8,936 bases of DNA from Deltaproteobacteria bacterium (GCA_016764955.1 JAESQZ010000110.1:1-8936), one strand, 5' to 3'; counted from the first letter of the stretch, positions 1 to 6,730 are shown. Notes: generated from the sequence alone by a model not told the origin. A program made the numbers and translations.

Positions 1-1117
1 AGCGAGCGCTCAGAAATCTACCTGCTAAAAAACGCCTTCAAAATGATGAGGATTTTTTATAGAAGCGAGCTTTAATCTTAATTGGTCCAAGAGGCAGCGG
101 AAAAAGTACGTTTTTGTTGACACTTTCTAAAAAGTTTAAGGGTAGGGCATTTTATATATCATTGGATAATCCATTGGTAGCTGGTACAAGCTTATTCGAA
201 TTTGGAGACTGGGTTTTCCAAAATGGGTTTGATGCTCTTATTTGTGATGAAGTTCACTTTCATCCGGATTGGTCTACGCACCTTAAAGCACTCTATGATA
301 GCCACCCAAACAAGATTATCTGGGCTTCGGATAGTTCAAGTCTCATTCTCAGAAAAGGAATGGGGGATTTATCGAGACGTTTTTTAGTACGCGAATTTTC
401 TTACTTAAGTTTTCGAGAATATCTGTGGCTTAAACATGGACTGGAAATCCCAACACAGGCTCCTGAAATTGAAAAAGTTATTCATGAAGCTGGCTATAAT
501 CTTCAAAGAGAATTCAAAATTACATCCGTGGTGGCATAAGGCCTTTTTTTCTAGAAGGTGACTACGAAGAGCGCTTGAAGAACACAGTAGATAAAATCAT
601 TCATTCTGACATTCCACACTTTTTACCAGAAGTTCGTGAAAGTCATCTTAATTTGATGCGACATATTATTGGTTACCTCGCCACCTCTCCTATCCCAACC
701 CTTAATATTGATAATCTGGCTAAAACCTGGTCTGTCGGCAAGCTTACTGTTTATAACTTGTTGGCTGTTATGGAAGATACCAGCCTTATTCAAATCATTA
801 GGCATGAAGGTTTAAAGAAAGGCAAAAGCAAAGGCGGTAAAATATTTTTTGCGGACCCAAGTTTGTATGCTGCTTTTCATGGGCAGCTTGGCAATATACG
901 AGAGGCTTATTTTTGCATGCAGATGCGAAAACTTGGGCTAACTCCAGAGTGCCCCAAAGATGATAGCCAATATGATTTTAAAGCAGGAAACAAGACCTTT
1001 GAAATTGGTGGACGATCGAAGAAGGCAAAACAGGCTGACTTTGTCATTCGAGATGATATCGATATGCCCTCAGGGCGTGTTATTCCGCTGTGGTATCTCG
1101 AATTTTTGAAACTCTAG
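1..1117 (+). pseudogene. Broken AAA+ ATPase, AAA_14/DUF4143 type (5' end outside window)
   Basis: Three stretches in two frames read as one ATPase. Before a TAG at 60-62, the frame shared with 63-539 reads like the usual N-terminal lead-in (LRNLPAKKRLQNDEDFL), and directly after it comes a P-loop (GPRGSGKST, about 84-110). Walker B-like LICDEVHFHPDW, a DLSRRF segment and LSFREYL follow, as in ATPases of this family. At 516-519 an A-run is one base short; adding one A joins REFK to NYIRGGIRPFFLEGDYEERL, the second frame, which runs on to 1117. That part holds a winged-helix-like stretch and a PD-(D/E)XK-like end (YDF, FEIGG, K, KQ), finishing IPLWYLEFLKL. Family members are poorly characterised ATPases. 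No SD or good start precedes either open segment (TTG at 114 and 575 only), so separate working genes are unlikely. Two sequencing errors remain possible. Confidence 0.8.
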
Positions 1118-1170
1118 AAGCGGCACCAATAGGGTTGAATAGGCGAATAGGCGTCTATTTTATTTTTGCC

Positions 1171-1199
1171 TTGCAAATACCAACTATAGTTGGTATAAA
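1171..1199 (+). promoter_or_regulatory. hicAB promoter (sigma70-like)
   Basis: TTGCAA at 1171-1176 and TATAAA at 1194-1199 are separated by exactly 17 bases, the optimal sigma70 spacing. The seventh base after the -10 box is G1206, the first base of the GTG start of hicA, so the transcript would be leaderless or nearly so. The spacer is entirely taken up by a perfect palindrome. Confidence 0.6.
1177..1196. promoter_or_regulatory. 20-bp palindromic operator, likely HicB binding site
   Basis: ATACCAACTATAGTTGGTAT is a perfect 20-bp inverted repeat with no spacer. It covers the whole -35/-10 spacer and the first three bases of the -10 box, so a bound dimer would block RNA polymerase. The antitoxin gene just downstream encodes a C-terminal Xre-like helix-turn-helix, and HicB-type antitoxins are known to autorepress. 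Assignment of this palindrome to HicB is inference from position. Confidence 0.7.
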
Positions 1200-1205
1200 T
1201 AAAGT

Positions 1206-1388
1206 GTGCCACTAAGCGGGAAAGAGATGTGCAAGTTGTTTTTAAAGGCTGGATATAGAATTGTTCCCAAGCAAGGAAAAGGCAGCCACTGCAAATTGGA
1301 GAAAGAGGGAAACGTTTCAATTGTTCCTATGCATAAGGAGTTAAAAAAGGGGACTGAGCGAAAGTTATTAAAGGAGCTAAAATCATGA
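1206..1388 (+). CDS. hicA: HicA-family mRNA interferase toxin
   Basis: A 60-residue protein of the normal HicA size and fold class (double-stranded-RNA-binding-like). HicA toxins cleave mRNA independently of the ribosome or in association with translation, and are neutralised by HicB. The sequence shows the family opening PLSGKEM, the KAGY segment, the catalytic histidine in GKGSH (His28) and the closing PMHKELKKGTERKLLKEL. The GTG at 1206 is chosen because PLSGKE is conserved at the N-terminus in the family; the ATG at 1227 would remove it. There is no convincing Shine-Dalgarno before 1206, in keeping with a leaderless transcript. Its TGA overlaps the hicB ATG (ATGA, 1385-1388), so the pair is translationally coupled. 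All key residues look intact, so the toxin is probably active. Confidence 0.9.
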   Translation: MPLSGKEMCKLFLKAGYRIVPKQGKGSHCKLEKEGNVSIVPMHKELKKGTERKLLKELKS

Positions 1389-1813
1389 AATATCATTTTA
1401 AAGCAGAAAAGGAAGATGTAGGTTACTCGGCCCAATGTGTGGAAATCCCGGGATGTATTACACAGGGCGATACTTTGAAAGAGCTCAATCAGAACATGAA
1501 AGAGGCGCTGGAACTTGTTTTAGATGAACTTCCTGATTCAAAATATGTAGCACCTTTACCAAATGAAAGGATTCGGCAGAGCAAATCCATGCATATTGTG
1601 TCTCCAGATCCGCAGATAGCATTGGCGCATATGGTTCGCTATTACAGAATCAAGCACAAGATGACTCAAAAGCAGATAGCCAAGAAAATGGGTTTTAATG
1701 ATATTTATAGCTATCAGAGACTCGAGTCATCTAATTGTAATCCAACCTTGAAAACCATCCTAAAAATAAAAGAAATCTTGCCAGAAATTTCTTTTGATAT
1801 TGCGATGGCTTGA
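1385..1813 (+). CDS. hicB: HicB-family antitoxin with C-terminal HTH
   Basis: A 142-residue antitoxin. Residues 1-50 form the partial RNase-H-like HicB domain that binds the toxin: YSAQCVEIPGCITQGDT followed by a helix LKELNQNMKEALELVLDEL. Residues about 75-135 carry an Xre-type DNA-binding region (MTQKQIAKKMGFNDIYSYQRLE, residues 93-114), so the protein can both block HicA and repress its own promoter. It overlaps hicA by four bases and has a strong AGGAG Shine-Dalgarno at 1372-1376, eight bases before the ATG, inside the hicA reading frame. A much better ribosome site than that of hicA would favour antitoxin excess. The natural operator candidate is the palindrome at 1177-1196. Confidence 0.92.
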   Translation: MKYHFKAEKEDVGYSAQCVEIPGCITQGDTLKELNQNMKEALELVLDELPDSKYVAPLPNERIRQSKSMHIVSPDPQIALAHMVRYYRIKHKMTQKQIAKKMGFNDIYSYQRLESSNCNPTLKTILKIKEILPEISFDIAMA

Positions 1814-1836
1814 TTTTAGACAAAGCGAAATAGAAC

Positions 1837-1864
1837 TTGAGCCAAACTCTGGTTTTGCTATAGG
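1837..1864 (+). promoter_or_regulatory. Possible promoter for the E1-RNase operon
   Basis: TTGAGC at 1837-1842 and TATAGG at 1859-1864 are spaced by 16 bases in the 59-base gap after hicB. The predicted start site (about 1871) lies within two bases of the GTG at 1873, giving an almost leaderless message. The -10 match is imperfect, and readthrough from hicAB is an alternative. Confidence 0.3.
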
Positions 1865-1872
1865 CAGAACTT

Positions 1873-3990
1873 GTGAAATCATCTTTAAAAGAAAAAGCCT
1901 ATCGGTTAATGCTTTATGGTCGTGAACTCGACAAGAAAATGCTCATTTTGCTGCGCCAAGGCAAAAGTTTTTTTCATACTGGTTGCATGGGGCATGAGGC
2001 AGTTCAGGCAGCTGCAGCTCTTAGTTTAGATCCAAAACGCGACTTTTTATTCCCGTATTATCGCGATCAGGTTTTAGCGCTCGGGATGGGGATGACGCCT
2101 GAAGAGTGCTTATTGGCTTTTTTAGGTCGTGAAGGAGATCCTACATCCAATGGCCGCCAAATGCCGCAGCATTATGGTCACCCAAGCTTAAATATCCCGA
2201 GCAGCTCGTCTTCAACTGGGACACAGTATTTGCAAGCTGTGGGTTCTGCCCTCGCATCTATGCGAGCAGATAAGCCCAAAGACTTGTCGATTAGTTTAGT
2301 TTGCTCTGGAGATGGCACGACGAGCCAGGGGGATTTTCATGAAGCCTTAAGCTGGGCTACTCGTGCAAAAGCGCCTGTAATATTTTTAGTCGAAAATAAT
2401 GGCTATGCGATTAGTGTGCCACTAGAGCAGCAAAGACCTGGGGCACAAGTAGCTGATATGCATGCAGCTTACCCAGGCTTAAAGTTTGAGCGTGTCGATG
2501 GCTGTAATTTTGAGGCTAGTTATAAAACTTTTGAAAAAGCGGTTAAGCATGCACGCAAGGGCTTAGGGCCTGTCTTAATTGATGCCAGTGTGGTGAGGCT
2601 ATTGCCACATAGTTCTTCGGATGACGATAAAAAATACAGAGCGATTAAAGAACTAGAGGCGGATAAAAAGCGTGATCCGCTCGAAGCCAATAAGATGCTT
2701 GTTTCTGCCAAGAAACGAGAAATTTTAGAAAAAGAGATTTTTGAAGAAGTCGATGCTGCGGCTGATAGGGCGTTGGCTGCGCCGTTGCCGGATGTTTCGA
2801 CAGTTGAGGAGTTTGTGTATGCGCCGGCTGTCACCTCGGCCTTGAGCCGGGGTCCAGAAGAACACTGGATCCCGGGTCAAGCCCGGGATGACAGTATGGA
2901 GGCCCAGGGTGACAGTATGGGGGCCCAGGGTGACAGTATGGGGGCCCAGGGTGACAGTATGGGGGCCCAGGATGACAGTATGGGGGCCCAGGATGACAAT
3001 ACGGGTGCCGAAGTCGTCCTCGTCGACGCTATTAACCGTGCTTTAGCCGATGAACTAGAACGTGATGAGCGCGTATTGGTTTTCGGCCAAGATGTTGCCG
3101 GAGCTAAAGGCGGCGTGTTTACAGCAACAAGAGGGCTTACGGATAAGTTTGGAGCAGAACGCTGTTTTAATGCGCCGCTTGCTGAATCCAGTATTGTCGG
3201 CGTAGCCATTGGAATGGCTTTGCGTGGCTTAAAACCAGTGCCAGAGATTCAGTTTGCTGATTATATTTGGACAGCGATGATGCAAATTCGTAATGAGCTG
3301 TCTGTTATGCGATATCGCTCGAATAATGCTTGGCCTGTGCCAGTTGTGATTCGTGTGCCAGTGGGTGGTTATATCCATGGTGGGCTATGTCACTCCCAAA
3401 ATATCGAAGCGATTTTCTCGCACTTTCCAGGTTTAAAAGTTGTTTTGCCGAGTACTGCGTTGGATGCTTATGGTTTGCTTAAGTCGGCTATTCGAGATGA
3501 TGATCCAGTGCTGTTTTTAGAGCACAAATCGCTTTATCGCCAAAATTTTGCCAAAAGCAGGTTGCCAGAAAATAAAGACTGGTGTTTGCCGATTGGCAAA
3601 GGGATCATTCGCACGCAGGGTTCGGATATCACAATTGTCACCTATGGGGCTTTGGTTCAAAGGGCGCTTGATGTGGTGCGAGAGCTTGAGCAAGTGAGTG
3701 TTGAGGTAATCGATTTACGCAGTATTAGGCCTTATGACTTTGACTTGGTGGCGCAAAGTGTGCGTAAAACAGGCAGGGTTTTGGTATTGCATGAAGACAC
3801 TCGTTTTATGGGTTTTGGGGCTGAGCTGGCAGCTGAGATCTCAGAAAAATGCTTCCAAGATTTGGACGCCCCTGTGCGCCGCCTAGCTGGTTTGGAAACC
3901 CCTGTTCCTTATGCAACAAACTTGGAAGAGCAGGTGTTGCCACAGCCTAGTTGGATTGAGAAAGCCATTCGGGAGTTATTGGCTTATTAG
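1873..3990 (+). CDS. Fused E1 alpha/beta subunit of a 2-oxoacid dehydrogenase complex
   Basis: A 705-residue thiamine-diphosphate enzyme joining both E1 chains, which are separate in the classical heterotetramer. It would decarboxylate a 2-oxoacid (branched-chain 2-oxoacids most likely, pyruvate possible) and pass the acyl group to E2 lipoate in the cytoplasm. Alpha half, about 1-315: GHEA near residue 41, the ThDP/Mg motif GDG (146-148) to NN (175-176), and the HSSSDDD loop (246-252) resembling the phosphorylation loop of branched-chain E1. Beta half, about 381-705: APLAES with catalytic-type Glu438, IQFADYI, a GGYIHGG segment and LCHSQNIEAIFSHFPGLKVV. The linker, residues 320-379, is translated repeat DNA: a palindrome and DSMGAQG heptads. 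GTG start; only AGG (1862-1864) could serve as a weak ribosome site. RNase E/G follows 26 bases later. No E2 or E3 gene is in the window; substrate is not settled by sequence alone. Confidence 0.9.
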   Translation: MKSSLKEKAYRLMLYGRELDKKMLILLRQGKSFFHTGCMGHEAVQAAAALSLDPKRDFLFPYYRDQVLALGMGMTPEECLLAFLGREGDPTSNGRQMPQHYGHPSLNIPSSSSSTGTQYLQAVGSALASMRADKPKDLSISLVCSGDGTTSQGDFHEALSWATRAKAPVIFLVENNGYAISVPLEQQRPGAQVADMHAAYPGLKFERVDGCNFEASYKTFEKAVKHARKGLGPVLIDASVVRLLPHSSSDDDKKYRAIKELEADKKRDPLEANKMLVSAKKREILEKEIFEEVDAAADRALAAPLPDVSTVEEFVYAPAVTSALSRGPEEHWIPGQARDDSMEAQGDSMGAQGDSMGAQGDSMGAQDDSMGAQDDNTGAEVVLVDAINRALADELERDERVLVFGQDVAGAKGGVFTATRGLTDKFGAERCFNAPLAESSIVGVAIGMALRGLKPVPEIQFADYIWTAMMQIRNELSVMRYRSNNAWPVPVVIRVPVGGYIHGGLCHSQNIEAIFSHFPGLKVVLPSTALDAYGLLKSAIRDDDPVLFLEHKSLYRQNFAKSRLPENKDWCLPIGKGIIRTQGSDITIVTYGALVQRALDVVRELEQVSVEVIDLRSIRPYDFDLVAQSVRKTGRVLVLHEDTRFMGFGAELAAEISEKCFQDLDAPVRRLAGLETPVPYATNLEEQVLPQPSWIEKAIRELLAY
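2828..2894. repeat. REP-like palindromic element inside the E1 coding sequence
   Basis: Two 30-base arms (2828-2857 and 2865-2894) are inverted copies matching at 25 of 30 positions around a 7-base loop. The right arm reads CTGGATCCCGGGTCAAGCCC then GGGATGACAG, a type of dispersed palindrome common in proteobacterial genomes. It is translated in frame (roughly VTSALSRGPEEHWIPGQARDDS, in two pieces: VTSALSRGP and EEHWIPGQARDDS) as part of the linker between the alpha and beta halves. The left arm matches the element at 6638-6668 at 28 of 31 aligned positions. Confidence 0.85.
2890..3012 (+). repeat. 21-bp tandem repeat encoding DSMGAQG heptads
   Basis: Five 21-base units begin at 2890, 2911, 2932, 2953 and 2974, and a degenerate, shortened sixth spans 2995-3012. 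They encode DSMEAQG, DSMGAQG, DSMGAQG, DSMGAQD, DSMGAQD and DNTGAE. Units 2 and 3 are identical, as are 4 and 5, which points to recent duplication. Each unit begins with GACAG, the same bases that end the palindrome at 2894, so the array appears to have grown from the end of that element. The 21-base period preserves the reading frame on gain or loss of units. Confidence 0.9.
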
Positions 3991-4016
3991 AGCCTCTGTG
4001 CTAGATCTAAGGCCCA

Positions 4017-5903
4017 ATGTCCAAAGAGATTATTATTAACGCCGATATGGCGGAAGAGGTCCGAATCGCGATCGTACAGAAAGGTCGCTTAATGGATCTC
4101 GATATCGAAACACAAAGCCGTGCAAAGCATAAAGGCAATATTTATAAGGGTATTATTTCCAACATAGAAGACAGTTTAGAAGCTGTTTTTGTGGATTTTG
4201 GTGAAGAGCGGCAAGGCTTTTTGCCAATGTCTGAAGTTCGCCCAGAGCTCTACCCTCAAGAACTTAAGGATAAGAAAAAGCCAAAGCCTTCTGAAGTTTT
4301 AGCCAGAGGCCAAGAGATTATTGTTCAAGTGACCAAAGACGAAATTGGCAATAAAGGCGCGGCGGTGACGACTTATTTGTCCTTACCTGGTCGCTATGCT
4401 GTTTTGATGCATTCAGACGAAGGCGGCGGAGGTATCTCACGTAAAATTGATAGCGAGTCAGCTAGGAAAGCTGCCAGAGAGATGCTTTCGAAATTAAGTA
4501 TGCCGGAAGGGTTGGCAGTTATTATTCGGACTGCTGGTATGACTGCAACTCGCCAGGACTTACTTCGCGATTTTAAGAATCTTTGTGAAGCTTGGGCGCG
4601 GGTCGCTAAGGGTGCTCAACTTGGACGTGCGCCAACGCTTTTATATCGCGAGCCTGATATCGTTGTTCGAACGGTTCGAGATTACTGTACGCCCGATGTT
4701 AGTAAGATTGTGATTGACGATGAGGCTGAGTACGATGAAGCGCATAAATATTTTTCTGAAAATGGCCCCAGCTTGGTTTCGCTTCTAGAACGTTACACAA
4801 AAAAAGAGCCTATTTTCCAGTCTTATGGGGTTGAAAAGGCAATTGAGGAACTTTTTCAGCGCCAAGTTAAATTGCCGTCTGGTGGTTATATTATCATTGA
4901 GCAGACAGAGGCTTTGGTTTCAGTTGATGTTAACTCAGGTAAGTCAACCAGAGAAGAAGATCATGAATCGACTGTTTATAAGACGAACTTAGAAGCCGTT
5001 ACAGAACTTGGTAGACAGCTGAGACTGAGGGACTTTGGTGGCATTATTATTGTTGATCTGATTGATATGGTCTCTGGAAAGCATAAGCGTCAGGTTGAAT
5101 CGGCGCTTAAAGATGCCATGAAAGCTGATAGAGCTAAAATCAAAGTTGGTCGTATTAGTGAAAATGGTACTTTGGAATTGACGCGCCAGCGTTTGCGTCA
5201 GTCTCACCAACTTATTAGCCATGTGATTTGTGAAAATTGCGAGGGGACAGGTCGAGTTCGTGATGCAAGTGGCCTTGCGATAGCTGCGTTACGTAGTATT
5301 TATGCTTATTTAGCAAAGAAAAAGCAAAACTTGAGTGCGCTAACAGTTAAGCTTCCTGTGGAAGTAGCGAATCAGCTTAATAATTTAAAGCGACGTGAGT
5401 TGCTTGAGTTATCAGATTCCCACCAGACCCAAATATTGATTAAAGGCGAGATTGGAATTCGAGAAGGGGAGATTAAGTTTTCTGAGGAGCGGCGTGGTCA
5501 AGCTGGGCTTGAGATGTCTTCAAAAGCATCTAAAACGAAGCAAAGAGGTAGAGGAACAAGACAGCCTACCAATTTACCTCCTCCAGATATCGGCCCAGCA
5601 CCAACTTTAATTGACTTTGATGAGAATGCGCCTGATATGGATCAGCCGCTGCTTTCCTCTGCTCAGATGGCTGGAGAACAGCACTTTGAGGATCCATTGC
5701 TAGAAGCATTCTTTGGAACCGCGCCAGATATGGAACTAAAAGCTAATAATGAGTCTGAAGAGCAAGATTCTGAGGATATGGCTGATGGTGAAAAGCCGGC
5801 CCCTAAGAAGCGACGCAGGCGCTTTTCTCGCTCTAGAAAGCCTAAGCACTCAAAAGAGGAGAAAGAAGCATCAGAACCTACTTCTGAGGAGATTAATTCA
5901 TGA
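4017..5903 (+). CDS. rne: Ribonuclease E/G family endoribonuclease
   Basis: A 628-residue single-strand-specific endoribonuclease for mRNA decay and rRNA/tRNA processing. An S1 RNA-binding domain covers about residues 35-125 (GNIYKGIISNIEDSLEAVFV, then GFLP). The catalytic DNase-I-like domain carries both metal-binding aspartates, D304 in DVNSGK and D347 in IIIVDLIDM, and the zinc-link CENCEGTG with C405 and C408; these fall one residue from the E. coli RNase E numbering. After about residue 490 the chain is low-complexity: an acidic stretch, then a basic KKRRRRFSRSRKPK patch (597-610) that could bind RNA. At 628 residues it is longer than RNase G (489) and much shorter than E. coli RNase E (1061), so the rne/rng choice is open. 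ATG 4017 has a TAAGG site four bases upstream. It is 26 bases after E1 and overlaps the next gene by four. Confidence 0.93.
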   Translation: MSKEIIINADMAEEVRIAIVQKGRLMDLDIETQSRAKHKGNIYKGIISNIEDSLEAVFVDFGEERQGFLPMSEVRPELYPQELKDKKKPKPSEVLARGQEIIVQVTKDEIGNKGAAVTTYLSLPGRYAVLMHSDEGGGGISRKIDSESARKAAREMLSKLSMPEGLAVIIRTAGMTATRQDLLRDFKNLCEAWARVAKGAQLGRAPTLLYREPDIVVRTVRDYCTPDVSKIVIDDEAEYDEAHKYFSENGPSLVSLLERYTKKEPIFQSYGVEKAIEELFQRQVKLPSGGYIIIEQTEALVSVDVNSGKSTREEDHESTVYKTNLEAVTELGRQLRLRDFGGIIIVDLIDMVSGKHKRQVESALKDAMKADRAKIKVGRISENGTLELTRQRLRQSHQLISHVICENCEGTGRVRDASGLAIAALRSIYAYLAKKKQNLSALTVKLPVEVANQLNNLKRRELLELSDSHQTQILIKGEIGIREGEIKFSEERRGQAGLEMSSKASKTKQRGRGTRQPTNLPPPDIGPAPTLIDFDENAPDMDQPLLSSAQMAGEQHFEDPLLEAFFGTAPDMELKANNESEEQDSEDMADGEKPAPKKRRRRFSRSRKPKHSKEEKEASEPTSEEINS

Positions 5904-6637
5904 TATTTGGAATTATTGTCGCCCTTAATGTGGCATTTTTGTTATTAATTTTTGCGGCTTTTAGGAAACGAGTCAAAATTTTGGAAGCTGAAAGTCCTCA
6001 GGGGGCTAATCCACAACGCGGACCTGACCAAAAGATTAGCAAATTACGAGAAGAAATATCAGCTTTGAAAGAAGAGAGCGCGCGTAAGTCAAAGCAAGTT
6101 GAAGAATTACGTGAAAATGCTAAACGCCGTATGCGCAAGAACGCTCAGAAAGAAACTCAAGAGGAAGTATCTAATATGACTCAAAGTTCCCCCCAAAGCT
6201 CAAACTTTGATGTTGCTTTGAAGACAGTTCAGCAACAAGCAGCACAGTCTCATCAAGAAGAGCTCAAACAACTTAAAGAGCGCTATGATGAAAAGATTTC
6301 AAAACTTCAGACCCAGCTCGGGGTACGTAAGCAGAGTATCGAGAAAAATAAAAAGAAGCTTAACGAAGAGCTCATGGCAAGCGCCGAGGGCCTCCCCGAG
6401 GACGTTATTCAGGAAATGGGTCGCTTGATTAAGCGTTCAGAGCACGCTGAAAAGCTTTTCTCAGCAACCCGGGGTAAACTCCAAATGTCCCAAGAACGCT
6501 TTTCGGAAATGCAGAAGCGCTATTTTGGTGTTTGCCGTGAATTAGCTTTGGCGACTGGCCAAAATCTTGAAATCACTGATTTGGAAGCACGCGATCAGGC
6601 AGAGAATATATTAGACGCTTCTGAAAAAGGCGCATAG
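5900..6637 (+). CDS. Membrane-anchored coiled-coil protein of unknown function
   Basis: I do not recognise this 245-residue protein. Residues 2-21 form one hydrophobic helix (IFGIIVALNVAFLLLIFAAF) followed by basic residues RKR, which predicts an inner-membrane anchor with the rest in the cytoplasm. Residues about 45-85 and 105-165 are charged, Gln/Glu/Lys-rich and heptad-like, hence probably coiled coil. The last 80 residues (LPEDVIQEMGRLIKRSEHAEKLF onward, read here only as a helical region) contain a single Cys and no catalytic motif I can name. It lacks the KH and HD domains that would make it RNase Y. The ATG overlaps the RNase stop codon (ATGA, 5900-5903), and GAGGAG at 5886-5891 is eight bases upstream, so translation is coupled. 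A role as membrane tether or partner of the RNase is an attractive guess only. Confidence 0.8.
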   Translation: MIFGIIVALNVAFLLLIFAAFRKRVKILEAESPQGANPQRGPDQKISKLREEISALKEESARKSKQVEELRENAKRRMRKNAQKETQEEVSNMTQSSPQSSNFDVALKTVQQQAAQSHQEELKQLKERYDEKISKLQTQLGVRKQSIEKNKKKLNEELMASAEGLPEDVIQEMGRLIKRSEHAEKLFSATRGKLQMSQERFSEMQKRYFGVCRELALATGQNLEITDLEARDQAENILDASEKGA

Positions 6638-6690
6638 CTGTCACCCCGGCCTCCGAGCCGGGGTCCAGCCCCCGACTCAAAGGCCGGGGG
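6638..6690. repeat. Second REP-like palindromic element
   Basis: This begins at the base after the coiled-coil gene's stop. Its first 31 bases match the left arm of the element at 2828-2857 with two substitutions and one indel. CCCCGGCCT (6644-6652) pairs perfectly with AGGCCGGGG (6681-6689); inside, GAG pairs with CTC and CGGGG with CCCCG around a 6-base loop, giving one long GC-rich hairpin. Alternative local hairpins exist (6644-6650 with 6657-6663; 6669-6674 with 6685-6690). The right arm has diverged from that of the first copy. Confidence 0.8.
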
Positions 6691-6700
6691 TTAAATTTTT
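6644..6700 (+). terminator. Probable intrinsic terminator formed by the REP-like element
   Basis: The hairpin described for the palindromic element is followed by TTAAATTTTT (6691-6700), a T-rich tract suited to Rho-independent termination. It is placed a few bases after the last gene of the E1-RNase-coiled-coil operon, and just before the outer-membrane protein gene, which has its own ribosome site and probably its own promoter. The T-tract is interrupted by AAA, so efficiency may be moderate. Confidence 0.6.
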
Positions 6701-6715
6701 GTACAACATAAAAAA

Positions 6716-6720
6716 AAGGA
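6716..6720 (+). promoter_or_regulatory. Shine-Dalgarno of the outer-membrane protein gene
   Basis: AAGGA within an A-rich run lies ten bases before ATG 6731 and supports that start. I could not assign a convincing -35/-10 pair in the short space after the terminator. Confidence 0.7.
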
Positions 6721-6730
6721 TGTTTTTCTT

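Noticed and set aside
60..62. In-frame TAG considered as a recoded or readthrough codon.
   Set aside because: No other gene here shows reassigned TAG (several genes end in TAG normally), and the same locus carries a frameshift, so decay is simpler.
1146..1170. AATAG-GCGT-CTATT hairpin followed by a T-rich tract, considered as terminator for the broken ATPase gene.
   Set aside because: The stem is only five mostly A-T pairs and the T-tract is interrupted; too weak to call.
1114..1435. Minus-strand open frames opposite hicA (1114-1320 and 1184-1435).
   Set aside because: They overlap the well-supported hicAB genes and operator and have no family features.
2520..2834. 104-residue minus-strand open frame, Ser/Ala-rich.
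   Set aside because: It is a shadow of the E1 alpha half, with no ribosome site or protein-family resemblance.
2890..3012. Regularly repeated units considered as a CRISPR array.
   Set aside because: Units are directly abutting, with no spacers, and they remain in the E1 reading frame.
2877..3209. 110-residue minus-strand open frame across the tandem repeats, with repeating SPWAPIL/SSWAPIL.
   Set aside because: It is the antisense shadow of the 21-bp repeat and the E1 frame; the plus strand has full domain evidence.
6691..6730. Leader before the outer-membrane protein gene, considered for a riboswitch.
   Set aside because: Only about 40 A/T-rich bases remain after the terminator, too short for a structured sensor.
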